Assembly (NCBI RefSeq): GCF_002795825.1
Contig: NZ_CP018800.1
Span: forward strand, 248,001 to 312,000
Length of the DNA: 64,000 nucleotides
Reading direction: 5' to 3'
Source: Mariprofundus ferrinatatus
Lineage (GTDB): Bacteria > Pseudomonadota > Zetaproteobacteria > Mariprofundales > Mariprofundaceae
This document shows, in pieces, positions 1-8,312 of this stretch. The notes under the pieces are model-generated. The model saw only the letters and a program-made list of their open reading frames with translations, was not told where the DNA came from and did no database searches. Within the stretch, counting starts at the first letter, position 1. Every line of letters begins with the position of its first letter. The translations under genes and the position numbers were made by a program.

Positions 1-849
1 GACACTTTTGGAGCGATGAGTGTCTGTGATCCCGAAACCGGCATGCATCACCTGTTCGCAGGCGTTCTGGCCAAGCAGCTGTTTGCCGCTGCGCCGACCG
101 TGAAAAGCGATGAGCAGTGGAGTGATTCACAGATCGCATCATTCCGGTCGCGCATCAAAACACATCACCATGAACTTGCTGCCGTGATCCTTGAACCGAT
201 TGTGCAGGGAGCCGGCGGTATGCGCTTTTACGCCCCTGAATTCCTGCGTCAGGTACGGGCACTCTGTGATGAGTACGGCGTGTTGCTGATTCTTGATGAG
301 ATTGCTACCGGCTTTGGCCGAACCGGAACCATGTTTGCCAGTGAACATGCGGGTATCGAGCCCGACATTATGTGTCTCGGCAAGGCGTTGACCGGTGGAT
401 ATTTGACGCTGGCGGCAACACTCTGCTCGAAAGCGGTATCTGACGGCATCCATGCAGAGGACGGGGAGGGGGGCTCCGGCGTGCTGATGCATGGTCCGAC
501 ATTTATGGCCAATCCGCTCGCCTGTGCCGTGGCGCTGGCCAGTATCGACATGCTGCTTGCGTCACCCTGGCAGCAGCGTGTACAGGCGATTGCCCGTCAG
601 CTGGAGCGGGAGCTTTCGCCCTGCCGTGATATGGATGCCGTAGCCGATGTGCGCGTAAAAGGGGCGATCGGTGTGATCGAGATGAGAGAGGCGGTTAATG
701 TCGCAGAGGTGCAGCGCCGGTTGATTGAACAGGGCGTCTGGCTGCGCCCGTTCGGCAAGCTGCTCTATACCATGCCGCCCTATGTGATCTCATCCGCACA
801 GTTAAGCCGTGTCACGAATGCGATGTGCTCGGTTTGTGCCGGGACCTGA
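1..849 (+). CDS. bioA: Adenosylmethionine-8-amino-7-oxononanoate aminotransferase, C-terminal part (5' end outside window)
   Basis: PLP-dependent aminotransferase that makes 7,8-diaminopelargonate in biotin synthesis, using S-adenosylmethionine as amino donor. The reading frame is already open at base 1 (DTFGAMSV), so the start lies upstream. Family landmarks seen in order are EPIVQGAGG, the [14 protein letters not shown] segment with the cofactor aspartate, [10 protein letters not shown] with the Schiff-base lysine, [11 protein letters not shown], and the end segment [15 protein letters not shown]. These follow the E. coli BioA pattern closely over the whole visible length and distinguish it from other class III aminotransferases. 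The stop codon overlaps the probable ATG of the following radical SAM gene, so the two are probably co-transcribed and translationally coupled. Confidence 0.96.
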   Translation, partial: DTFGAMSVCDPETGMHHLFAGVLAKQLFAAAPTVKSDEQWSDSQIASFRSRIKTHHHELAAVILEPIVQGAGGMRFYAPEFLRQVRALCDEYGVLLILDEIATGFGRTGTMFASEHAGIEPDIMCLGKALTGGYLTLAATLCSKAVSDGIHAEDGEGGSGVLMHGPTFMANPLACAVALASIDMLLASPWQQRVQAIARQLERELSPCRDMDAVADVRVKGAIGVIEMREAVNVAEVQRRLIEQGVWLRPFGKLLYTMPPYVISSAQLSRVTNAMCSVCAGT

Positions 850-1694
850 TGGGTAACAAATTAAATACACATAATCATGATCGGGATGCGGCAGGCATGA
901 CCTATGTCTACCCGGTGGTGTCACGCCGGGCAGGCGGTGTATCGGTTGGCATCAATCTCAATCCGAACAACGCCTGCAACTGGCACTGTGCTTATTGCCA
1001 GGTGCCTGAACTTACACGCGGTGTGGCGCCTGAGATTGACCTTGAACAGTTACGTTCAGAACTGCACAGCATGCTGGATGCGATCTGTAACGGGGAGTTC
1101 ATGACCCGGCGTGTTGCTGAAGATAGCCGCAGGCTCTGCGATATCGCCATATCGGGGAATGGTGAGCCGACCAGTTGCAGGGAATTTGATCGGGTGGTCG
1201 AGGTGATTGTTGAGCTGATGCAACAGTTTGATCTCCATATTCCGCTGCGTTTGATCAGTAACGGCTCCTACGTACACAAGGCTCATGTGCAGCGAGGCCT
1301 GAAGTTGATGGCCGCGCACCAGGGTGAGGTCTGGATCAAGGTTGATGCCGTAAATGAGGAGGCGATCAGGCGGATCAATGGAGTCAAACTCGATGGTGAG
1401 CGTTTGCGTCAGCAGGTGGAGACGGTGGCGAGAATATGCCCGAGCTGGATTCAGACCTGCCTGATGGCCTGGGATAATCAGCCACCTGCAGAGGCGGAGA
1501 TTGTTCAATATGTTGAGTTTATTTCAGCCCTGAAAAGGGATGCTGTGCCGCTTCGGGGGGTGCTGCTCTACGGGCTTGCTCGTCCATCCATGCAGCAGGA
1601 GGCAGGGCACCTGCAGCCCCTGGATGCCGGCTGGATGAAGCTGATGGCCGGAAGAATTGAAGCATGCGGTCTTAAGGTCTCCCTCTCCCTCTGA
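849..1694 (+). CDS. Radical SAM protein coupled to bioA
   Basis: A protein of about 281 residues with a CX3CX2C cluster motif (CNWHCAYC, residues 43-50 from this start), the signature of radical S-adenosylmethionine enzymes that bind a 4Fe-4S cluster. Further radical-SAM-like segments are ISGNGEPTSC (the GGE-like SAM motif region) and LRLISNGS. The start was set at the ATG of 849, which overlaps the bioA stop codon (TGATG); an in-frame ATG at 825 would add eight residues inside bioA. The substrate is not recognisable. Its position directly after bioA might suggest a link to biotin metabolism, but it lacks obvious resemblance to BioB, so that is only context. Confidence 0.85.
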   Translation: MGNKLNTHNHDRDAAGMTYVYPVVSRRAGGVSVGINLNPNNACNWHCAYCQVPELTRGVAPEIDLEQLRSELHSMLDAICNGEFMTRRVAEDSRRLCDIAISGNGEPTSCREFDRVVEVIVELMQQFDLHIPLRLISNGSYVHKAHVQRGLKLMAAHQGEVWIKVDAVNEEAIRRINGVKLDGERLRQQVETVARICPSWIQTCLMAWDNQPPAEAEIVQYVEFISALKRDAVPLRGVLLYGLARPSMQQEAGHLQPLDAGWMKLMAGRIEACGLKVSLSL

Positions 1695-1713
1695 AGCCGC
1701 GGAGTATGATGGC

Positions 1714-2403
1714 CTAAAATTCGTCCAGTCGATCTTCGAGTGCATCAACATCGACGCGCATTTTTCCACGCCCTTCACCCTGAACCAGAACACCATCCTT
1801 CTTGAGCTGGCTGATTGCACGTGAAATGGTTTCGCGGCTGGTGGAGAGCTGATCAGCGAGAAGCTGGTGGGTCGGCAAAACAGTGGAGTACCACCCATCA
1901 TCATCAGCCTGGCTGAAACGCTGGCAGTGTTCGGTGAGGTAAGCGTAAAGCCGGTGTGGAACATCCATGCTGCTGATGCGCTCAAGTACGCGGCTGGTGC
2001 GGCGCAGGCGAATGGCCAGTTCTTTAAGGATCTTCAAGGTGATGGCGGGCTGTTCCAGCAGTAGCGGCGACAGGTCACGCCTGCGGATATGAGCCAGCTT
2101 GGCATCGCTCATGGTTGTGACAGTGGCTGAGCGCGGCTCTGCGTCAAGCAGGGAGAGCTCTCCGAAGAACGAACCCTTACCGAGCAGTGCAAGTACAACT
2201 TCGCGCCCATCGGCCGAATAGGTTGAGACCTTCACCTCGCCATTAAGGATCACATACATGGAGTCGCCAATATCGAACTCCTGAAACACGATGTTTTTCT
2301 TGCGCATCTCAATACTCTTGGCGAGCGCTGCAACCGCTTTGAGTTCGCCCTCATTGAGTTCGGCAAACAGTGGCACTTTTTTGAGCATATCAATCATTTC
2401 CAT
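1714..2403 (-). CDS. Crp/Fnr family transcriptional regulator
   Basis: A regulator of about 229 residues: an N-terminal cyclic-nucleotide-binding-type beta barrel (PLFAELNEGELK through GELSLLDAEPRSATV) and a C-terminal winged helix with recognition segment STSRETISRAISQLKKDG. The N-terminal cysteine ligands of FNR are absent, so an oxygen-sensing Fe-S cluster is unlikely; the effector cannot be read from the sequence. The start at 2403 is preferred because a GGAGA lies just upstream; an ATG at 2415 is possible. The start lies inside the end of the DUF190 gene, so the two form one transcription unit. Confidence 0.9.
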   Translation of the reverse strand: MEMIDMLKKVPLFAELNEGELKAVAALAKSIEMRKKNIVFQEFDIGDSMYVILNGEVKVSTYSADGREVVLALLGKGSFFGELSLLDAEPRSATVTTMSDAKLAHIRRRDLSPLLLEQPAITLKILKELAIRLRRTSRVLERISSMDVPHRLYAYLTEHCQRFSQADDDGWYSTVLPTHQLLADQLSTSRETISRAISQLKKDGVLVQGEGRGKMRVDVDALEDRLDEF

Positions 2404-2722
2404 CGTCGTCTCCATAGCGCATCAGTGATACCGGCCAGGTTGCCACCATGCACTGCCCCAGGTGTGATTTCATTTGTTCCAGTGCACTGTTAATCGCATC
2501 CGTCGTATCAATAGCTTCCACCAGAATTGGCAGGTCACTGGAAAGTGAGAGAAAAGATGCGGAGTGAACACCGTGTCCACCCAAGCCTTCAATGCCGCGA
2601 AGCACGGAAACCCCGCGCAGGCCCGAATCACGGCACAGTTCGAGAATGGCCTCGGTAGCTGGTCTGCCATCGATTCTGTCAGATTCTGTTAGGTAGATGC
2701 GCAGGCACGAGCCTTCAGTCAC
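2390..2722 (-). CDS. DUF190 family (PII-like) protein
   Basis: A small protein of 110 residues matching the DUF190 family: LRIYLTESDRIDGRPATEAIL, then GLRGVSVLRGIEGLGGHG and a C-terminal LGQCMVATWPVSLMRY. The family adopts a PII-like ferredoxin fold and is thought to bind small ligands, but no ligand is evident here. It begins with GTG at 2722, seven bases after a GGAGG. Its 3' end overlaps the Crp/Fnr gene by about 14 bases, which suggests translational coupling and a shared regulatory role. It is divergent from the GAF-GGDEF gene, with a 200-base gap that probably holds both promoters. Confidence 0.88.
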   Translation of the reverse strand: MTEGSCLRIYLTESDRIDGRPATEAILELCRDSGLRGVSVLRGIEGLGGHGVHSASFLSLSSDLPILVEAIDTTDAINSALEQMKSHLGQCMVATWPVSLMRYGDDDGND

Positions 2723-2922
2723 GTGGTAGCCTCCTCTTCCGCCAAGCAGTCTGTAACATGTGATCTCAGGTTACAAGAGGGATCTGGGCCGGTTCCGGGC
2801 AGGATGGATCCCCACTGGCCTCAGCTAACATCAGGAAGTTCGCATAATGACCGGTTGCTTGATATATTCCTTGGTATGTTAACAGTCTGGCGTTGCTTCT
2901 TGATAAAAAGGGTAAGATATCC

Positions 2923-4410
2923 GTGATTGATAAGTGGTCTAAGAGATTCAGCATCGAAGATAAAGGACTGAAGCTTCAGTTCCGGATTTTTTCACTATTG
3001 CTGCTCCTTGGCCCCGTGATGGTCTTTTCTTATATCCTCACCGATCTGGCTACGCTGACCGACCTTCTTCAGGCCAAATATATTGTCCCTTACCTCCTGT
3101 CGCTGATTATCGTGCTGAGTGTTCTGGCGTTACTGCAAACCATGTTCTCCCACCTCTCCAGAATCTCTCTGGCGATGCAACAGGGTTCGGAGCAACAGCT
3201 GATTGAATTGACCCGTGTTCAGGGTGCCAACGAGTTACGGGGTATTGTGGATAGTTTCGGGGTGCTCCTGAAACAGTATCAGGAGGCGAGCGGCGCACTT
3301 GAGCGCCGGGCCGTTGAGTTGCTGCTGATCAAGGAGCTGGCAGAAGAGGCGAGTGCAAACCTTGACCTGAAAACGCTGCTCAACTCCTTGCTCGATAAGG
3401 TGATGCAGATAAACAGGGCAAAAATTGGTTCGGTATTTCTCGTTGATGAGAGTGGAGAGAGATTGAAGGTGGTAAGCTCCAGGGGTGTTGGTCGAGAGGA
3501 AATTGATGGAATCTCGATAGCAGTGAAGGACTCCCTCGCATCACTTGTTCTGGACGGTCGGGAAGGGGAACTTCTGGTCGAGAATATCGAAACAGATAGC
3601 CGTGTCAGGAAAAAGAATGATCCGAAATACGGCTCGCCCTCATTTCTGCTGCTACCGGTTCGTGCCGGCGAGAAAATCATCGCAGTCATCAATCTGGCGC
3701 ATAAGAGTAATGGCGAAATGTTCAGGCAGGAGGATGTCGATCTTGCCACTATTATGATTCAGGAGGTCGGGTTTGCACTTGAGAATGCCCGTATCCACAC
3801 CGAAATCAAAGATCATGCCAGACGCCTTGAGCAGCAAACCGCTGCCCTGCAGGAGGAGATCCACCGCCGCATGATTGCAGAAAAAGAGCTTGAGAAACTT
3901 GCTCACAAAGACACGCTAACCGGCCTTGCCAACCGTCATATGTTTATCGACCGGATTGAAGTGGCTGTTGCAATGGCACATCGACATCAGGCCAAGCTGG
4001 CTGTGATGTTTGTGGATCTGGACATGTTCAAGGCCATCAATGACACACTGGGCCATGCCGCTGGTGACGAAGTATTGTGCGAAGTTTCCAGGCGCATGCA
4101 GGCATGCTTGCGGGAAACGGATCTGATTGCCCGTTATGGCGGTGATGAATTTACCGTGATTCTCACGGAAGTGAGCGATAGCGAGGGCATCAACAATGTT
4201 GCCAGCAAGATTATTCATACACTGCAACAACCGATCGAAGTCAAAGGGGAGACGCGTTCTGTCGGCTGCAGTATCGGCATTGCCATCTATCCGGATGACG
4301 CCGAGGATTATGAAAGCCTGATTAGGCATGCGGACAAGGCGATGTACATTTCCAAGCGGGTTGCGGGAAGCAGCTTCCATTATTACGCGACAGTCGCCAG
4401 TCGCATCTGA
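2923..4410 (+). CDS. Membrane GAF-GGDEF diguanylate cyclase
   Basis: Predicted inner-membrane enzyme that makes cyclic di-GMP. Two hydrophobic helices near the N terminus (IFSLLLLLGPVMVFSYIL and IVPYLLSLIIVLSVLALL) are followed by a linker, a GAF sensor domain (roughly residues 130-290), a short coiled coil and a GGDEF domain. The active-site motif is intact (RYGGDEF, around residue 405). An RETD lies five residues before it, matching the RXXD inhibitory site that binds product. No EAL or HD-GYP domain follows. Start chosen as GTG at 2923 because AAGGGTAAG sits just upstream; TTG at 2893 is in frame. The GAF ligand is unknown. Confidence 0.92.
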   Translation: MIDKWSKRFSIEDKGLKLQFRIFSLLLLLGPVMVFSYILTDLATLTDLLQAKYIVPYLLSLIIVLSVLALLQTMFSHLSRISLAMQQGSEQQLIELTRVQGANELRGIVDSFGVLLKQYQEASGALERRAVELLLIKELAEEASANLDLKTLLNSLLDKVMQINRAKIGSVFLVDESGERLKVVSSRGVGREEIDGISIAVKDSLASLVLDGREGELLVENIETDSRVRKKNDPKYGSPSFLLLPVRAGEKIIAVINLAHKSNGEMFRQEDVDLATIMIQEVGFALENARIHTEIKDHARRLEQQTAALQEEIHRRMIAEKELEKLAHKDTLTGLANRHMFIDRIEVAVAMAHRHQAKLAVMFVDLDMFKAINDTLGHAAGDEVLCEVSRRMQACLRETDLIARYGGDEFTVILTEVSDSEGINNVASKIIHTLQQPIEVKGETRSVGCSIGIAIYPDDAEDYESLIRHADKAMYISKRVAGSSFHYYATVASRI

Positions 4411-4460
4411 ATTTGCTGTACGGGCCGTGCCGGAGAGGGGTTTCCTGCCTGTTTAGAGGC

Positions 4461-4637
4461 CTATGCCCTGTATTTATAGATAGCGGTTGCAGTGCGGTGT
4501 TCGTACGTCCCTAAGACCATATCGGTTAAAGCCTCATCAACCTCATCAGGCTTCAGGTCCGATTCCAGTACCCGAACCATCTCTTCGCTGCTGATGATCT
4601 TTTCTTCCAGTGTTTTCTTTTCGACTCTGATGAACAT
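4461..4637 (-). CDS. Small hypothetical protein, 58 residues
   Basis: A short charged protein starting MFIRVEKKTLEEKIISS. GGGAG stands a few bases before the ATG at 4637, and the composition (many Glu, Lys and Asp, no low-complexity run) looks like real coding sequence. No family recognised. It lies downstream of rnr on the same strand, after a stem-loop at 4717-4744, so it could be reached by read-through or have its own promoter. The frame stays open upstream to 4751, but that extension runs through the stem-loop and is not believed. Confidence 0.5.
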   Translation of the reverse strand: MFIRVEKKTLEEKIISSEEMVRVLESDLKPDEVDEALTDMVLGTYEHRTATAIYKYRA

Positions 4638-4716
4638 GAGGCTCCCGTACGGATGTGAAGTCTTACCGGTAGGTGATTGAGGTGAGAAACGCCTCGCACT
4701 GTCGCGCAAGTGCAGC

Positions 4717-4744
4717 AGCTGGCTCCGGTTCACCGGAGCCAGCT
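4717..4744 (-). terminator. Stem-loop after rnr
   Basis: A perfect inverted repeat, CTGGCTCCGG then a four-base loop then CCGGAGCCAG, starts eight bases after the rnr stop codon. No T run follows on the minus strand, so it may act as an mRNA 3' stabiliser or a weak terminator rather than a classical intrinsic terminator. Confidence 0.55.
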
Positions 4745-4751
4745 GTTGCAA

Positions 4752-6848
4752 TCAGGCTATGCTTACATTGATCACACCGCGCACCGGATCAACCGAATCG
4801 ATAACTACCTCAAGCTGGTCGCCAAGGTGGTAAGAGGCGCCGCCGCTGCGGGCAACAAGCCGATGGCCTGTCTCATCAAGTATAAACGAACCCGGAAGGT
4901 CGTCCACGGCCAGCGAGCCCTCGGCCATGGTCGGCTCAAGTTCGAAGAAGATGCGGCGACTGGTCAGTCCTGCGATACGCGCCGGCATGCGCTTGCCGAC
5001 ATCCTTTTGGTGGAAAAGGGCGGCCAGCATCGCCTGCGTATCCCACTCGGCCCGCTGCTGTTTGCGCTCCTGCGTCGAAGTCTGCGTGCCAATAGCGGCC
5101 AGTGTACTCTTGTGCTGAACCTTGTTGGGGTCGATGCCGCTGATAAGTGCTTTCAGGCGGCGATGTATGATCAGGTCGGCATAGCGGCGGATTGGGCTGG
5201 TAAAATGGGTATAGGATTTATAAGCCAGTCCGAAGTGCCCCTGATTCTCCGGTGTATACTCCGCCCTCTGCAGGGAGCGCAGTACCAGCCTGTGCAGAAC
5301 ATGGGCAAACGGTTTGCCTTCTGACTGCTCCAGTACCCGTTGCACACTGCCCGGACGCACGTTTGCATCTTCAGCTTTGGCTTTGGGTAAATTGACGAAC
5401 AGGCCGAACGGGCCGAGAAACTCGTTCAGGGTTTCAATCGCCTGCCGCTCCGGTGGCGCATGTACGCGGTAGAGCAGGGCACATTCACGCGCCTCCATGA
5501 ATTCGGCAACGGCGGTGTTGGCGGCCAGCATCATCTCCTCGATCAGGCGGTGGGCGCTGTTGCGCGGGCTCTCGCATATATCGGTGACGGTGTTGTTCTC
5601 CAGTGTTGCACGCAACTCCGGCATATCAAGATCAAGTGCACCGCGCTGTTCCCGTTTTTTCTCCAGCTTGTGGAACAGGCGGGTGGCATCATCAAGCATA
5701 TTGCGAGCGGCTTCACTTTCGATGGCTGTGATATCCCGATCCTCGATCCAGCGGGCTGCCTGCGTGTAGGTGAGGCGTGCCTGAGAATGAATCACTGATT
5801 CATAAACATGGATGGAGTGACGCTTGCCATTGGCATCAAAGCGCATGCGTACTGTCATCGCCAGTCGAGCCACATGCGGATTTAGCGAGCAGAGTCCGTT
5901 GGAGAGCTTCTCAGGAAGCATCGGGATGACCCGGTCGGGGAAGTAGAAAGAGTTGCTGCGCTCCAGTGCTTCAATGTCCAGGGCTGATTGCGGCTGCACA
6001 TACTGGGCAACATCGGCAATCGCCACCCACGCCTCAAAGCCTTCACCGCGGGGCAGTACACAGATCGCATCATCGAAGTCGCGGGCATCTTCGCCATCAA
6101 TGGTAACAAAAGGAAGCTGCCTGAGATCCTTGCGCCCCTTGATCGCATTCTCATCGACCGTGTCGGAAAAACGGTTTGCCTCCGCTAACACGGCAGGCGG
6201 GAATGTTTCGGAGAGCTGTTGCTCGGCCACGATCAGGTCGATCAGTGCGGAAGGCGAGAGGTTGTCGCCAAGTATCTCCAGTACTTTGCCGCGCAGGTGT
6301 CCGGGGCCGCGGGTGATCTTAATGCGTACCCAGTTGCCCTCGGTGGCGCCGTTCGCGTCGCCTCGGGTAATCAGGATAGTCTGCGGCATTTTTCGAGAGC
6401 GGGGTTGTACGATGCCGACACCGCCCTGAATGACAAACTGGCCTACCAGTATGGTTGGGGCGTGCTCGACAATGCGAACCACTTCAGCCGATTCGCGTCC
6501 GCGGCTTTGCACCGGGCGGACTTCTACGATATCGCCGTGCATAAGGTCACGCATCTGCTCATGTGGCAGGAAGAGCCCTTTCTCACGCCCCTCCACATCG
6601 ACAAAACCAAAGCCATCCGGATGTGCGGATACTTTGCCTGTATAGGTCTGCTGTTCATTGCGAGAAGGTTTTCTGTCGCCCCGAACTTTGTGGCCACGGT
6701 GCGAAGCGCCCTGACGTGGCGGTTTCCTTCCGCTGCGCCTCTCATCACTGCTGCAGCGATCCTCGCTGCGCTGTTCACTGTCTCTGCGTCGGGCAGGTTT
6801 TTCCGGCCATTTGAATTTTCCGGCAGGTTTACTTTTCTTTCTTGACAC
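4752..6848 (-). CDS. rnr: Ribonuclease R
   Basis: Processive 3'-5' exoribonuclease of the RNB family that degrades structured RNA and matures stable RNAs. About 698 residues: a Lys/Arg-rich N-terminal tail, cold-shock-like domains (GKVSAHPDGFGFV), the RNB catalytic domain with DGEDARDFDDAI carrying the metal-binding aspartates, and a C-terminal S1-like domain. The start is GTG at 6848 with GGAG seven bases upstream; an in-frame ATG at 6896 lacks that support. The start codon region overlaps the promoter of the divergent tRNA-Leu gene. Its basic N-terminal extension is long and low-complexity, as in other RNase R proteins. RNase II is less likely given the length and the tail. Confidence 0.95.
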   Translation of the reverse strand: MSRKKSKPAGKFKWPEKPARRRDSEQRSEDRCSSDERRSGRKPPRQGASHRGHKVRGDRKPSRNEQQTYTGKVSAHPDGFGFVDVEGREKGLFLPHEQMRDLMHGDIVEVRPVQSRGRESAEVVRIVEHAPTILVGQFVIQGGVGIVQPRSRKMPQTILITRGDANGATEGNWVRIKITRGPGHLRGKVLEILGDNLSPSALIDLIVAEQQLSETFPPAVLAEANRFSDTVDENAIKGRKDLRQLPFVTIDGEDARDFDDAICVLPRGEGFEAWVAIADVAQYVQPQSALDIEALERSNSFYFPDRVIPMLPEKLSNGLCSLNPHVARLAMTVRMRFDANGKRHSIHVYESVIHSQARLTYTQAARWIEDRDITAIESEAARNMLDDATRLFHKLEKKREQRGALDLDMPELRATLENNTVTDICESPRNSAHRLIEEMMLAANTAVAEFMEARECALLYRVHAPPERQAIETLNEFLGPFGLFVNLPKAKAEDANVRPGSVQRVLEQSEGKPFAHVLHRLVLRSLQRAEYTPENQGHFGLAYKSYTHFTSPIRRYADLIIHRRLKALISGIDPNKVQHKSTLAAIGTQTSTQERKQQRAEWDTQAMLAALFHQKDVGKRMPARIAGLTSRRIFFELEPTMAEGSLAVDDLPGSFILDETGHRLVARSGGASYHLGDQLEVVIDSVDPVRGVINVSIA

Positions 6849-6869
6849 TATGTTGCTCCATCCTATGAT
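6842..6869 (+). promoter_or_regulatory. Sigma-70-type promoter for tRNA-Leu
   Basis: TTGACA at 6842-6847 and TATGAT at 6864-6869 are separated by 16 bases, a near-consensus promoter. It is followed by a GC-rich stretch (GCGCGCC), as in stringently controlled stable-RNA promoters. The tRNA begins about 38 bases after the -10. The -35 box overlaps the GTG start of rnr on the other strand. Confidence 0.75.
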
Positions 6870-6907
6870 TGCGCGCCTCTCGCAGCCGTGCTGCAAGAGG
6901 TCTATAT

Positions 6908-6994
<87 letters not shown>

Positions 6995-7037
6995 TCAAAG
7001 CCCTGATTGAATGATATTCAACCGGGCGCATTAATCA

Positions 7038-7071
7038 GAGCCTGCAGATTCGTCTGCGGGCTCTTTTTTTT
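7038..7071 (+). terminator. Intrinsic terminator after tRNA-Leu
   Basis: GAGCCTGCAGA, TTCG loop, TCTGCGGGCTC, followed by a run of eight T. A strong rho-independent terminator 44 bases after the tRNA. Confidence 0.92.
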
Positions 7072-7298
7072 CAAGCACCAATCTATAAAGCTGCAGCAAA
7101 TCACCCTGGTGAGGGCAGTTTATTCCTGTTGCGGCATGAATGATCTATCTTTTAAATCTTTGGGGGGTTTAACAGATAGGAAAATCCCGTTGCTCTGAAG
7201 CGGGCCTGATGTTGCCTTTTTCCTCGACGCGGCGAACGCTAACAGATGAAAGGGGCAATAGCGATGACGGCCTGTACCGATGCGATTAGGGTGTGGCT

Positions 7299-8198
7299 AT
7301 GGCGGTCAATGATTTGCAAAGTGAGGAGAAGATTACCGGTCTGCTGCAGCGGCTGGCGATGCTTCGTGGCTGGTCTTCGAAAACAACCCAGTCGTACCGT
7401 TCGGATCTGTTGCATGCCGAGGCTTTTTTCCAGCAGGCGAAATCTTCGCTTAGTGAGGCAGGGCAGCAGCAGGTGCTCGACTACCTTGCCTCTCTTTCGC
7501 GTGCCGGCCTGAAGGAGAGCACCATCCAGCGCCGCCGCAGTGCACTCTCCACCTGGTTCAGCTACCTGCAGGATCAGGGCTTCAGGGAGGATCACCCTGC
7601 CAGACACCTGCCAAAACTGCGCAAGAGCCGCCCCCTTCCAAAACTGATCAGTGAGCAGAGCGTGGAGGCGCTGATCAATGCGCCCGATGCGCACACGACC
7701 ACCGGGCTGCGCGACCGCACCATGCTAGAGGTTCTCTATGCCACGGGACTACGGGTCAGTGAGTTGGTGGAGCTTCGCCTCTCTCATGTCGATCTCGCGG
7801 CCGGGCTCGTACGGGTGATCGGCAAGGGTGACAAGGAGCGGCTGGTGCCTTTTGGCGCCGAAGCGGCGAACTGGTTGCAGGCGTGGCTTGCCGTGCGTCC
7901 GAGGGAGCCATCCTCTCCCTTTCTGTTTGCCGGCCGCGCCGGCCGCCCGATGACCAGACAGAACTTCTGGTTGCGTATCAAACAGTATGCCGTGCAGGCC
8001 GGCATCTCACCGCTGCCATCGCCGCATACGCTGCGACACGCATTTGCCACCCACCTGCTCAATCACGGTGCAGATCTGCGTGCAGTTCAGATGCTGCTCG
8101 GACATGCGCATGTGACAACGACGGAGATCTATACGCATGTAACGCGCGCGCGCCTGCACGATGTCGTCAATCGCAGTCATCCGCTCGGCAGGGGTTGA
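7299..8198 (+). CDS. xerD: Site-specific tyrosine recombinase XerD
   Basis: Tyrosine recombinase of 299 residues that resolves chromosome dimers at dif with XerC. It has the SAM-like N-terminal core-binding domain and the catalytic set: Arg in TGLRVSEL, Lys in GKGDKER, HTLRHAF (His-x-x-Arg), LGHAH and the nucleophile Tyr in EIYTHV. HAFATHLLNHGADLRAVQMLLGH follows XerD more closely than XerC. ATG at 7299 is preferred for the AGGG eight bases upstream; GTG at 7293 is possible. It stands alone between the tRNA-Leu terminator and citrate synthase with no att-like repeat or cargo, so it is a housekeeping recombinase rather than a phage or integron integrase. Confidence 0.93.
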   Translation: MAVNDLQSEEKITGLLQRLAMLRGWSSKTTQSYRSDLLHAEAFFQQAKSSLSEAGQQQVLDYLASLSRAGLKESTIQRRRSALSTWFSYLQDQGFREDHPARHLPKLRKSRPLPKLISEQSVEALINAPDAHTTTGLRDRTMLEVLYATGLRVSELVELRLSHVDLAAGLVRVIGKGDKERLVPFGAEAANWLQAWLAVRPREPSSPFLFAGRAGRPMTRQNFWLRIKQYAVQAGISPLPSPHTLRHAFATHLLNHGADLRAVQMLLGHAHVTTTEIYTHVTRARLHDVVNRSHPLGRG

Positions 8199-8312
8199 GT
8201 TGAGGGAAAATGAGGGCGGGAAATTGTCGGAAAGTTTTGCTATGGTTACCCCTCTTTTTTTGGCGATGTAGAGAATCATCCCGATTATTTCATCATTGGA
8301 GTGGATTACGTG

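Noticed and set aside
7293-8198. Tyrosine recombinase next to a tRNA gene as a sign of an integrated element
   Set aside because: The motifs are those of housekeeping XerD, there is no repeat of the tRNA end, and no mobile cargo follows.
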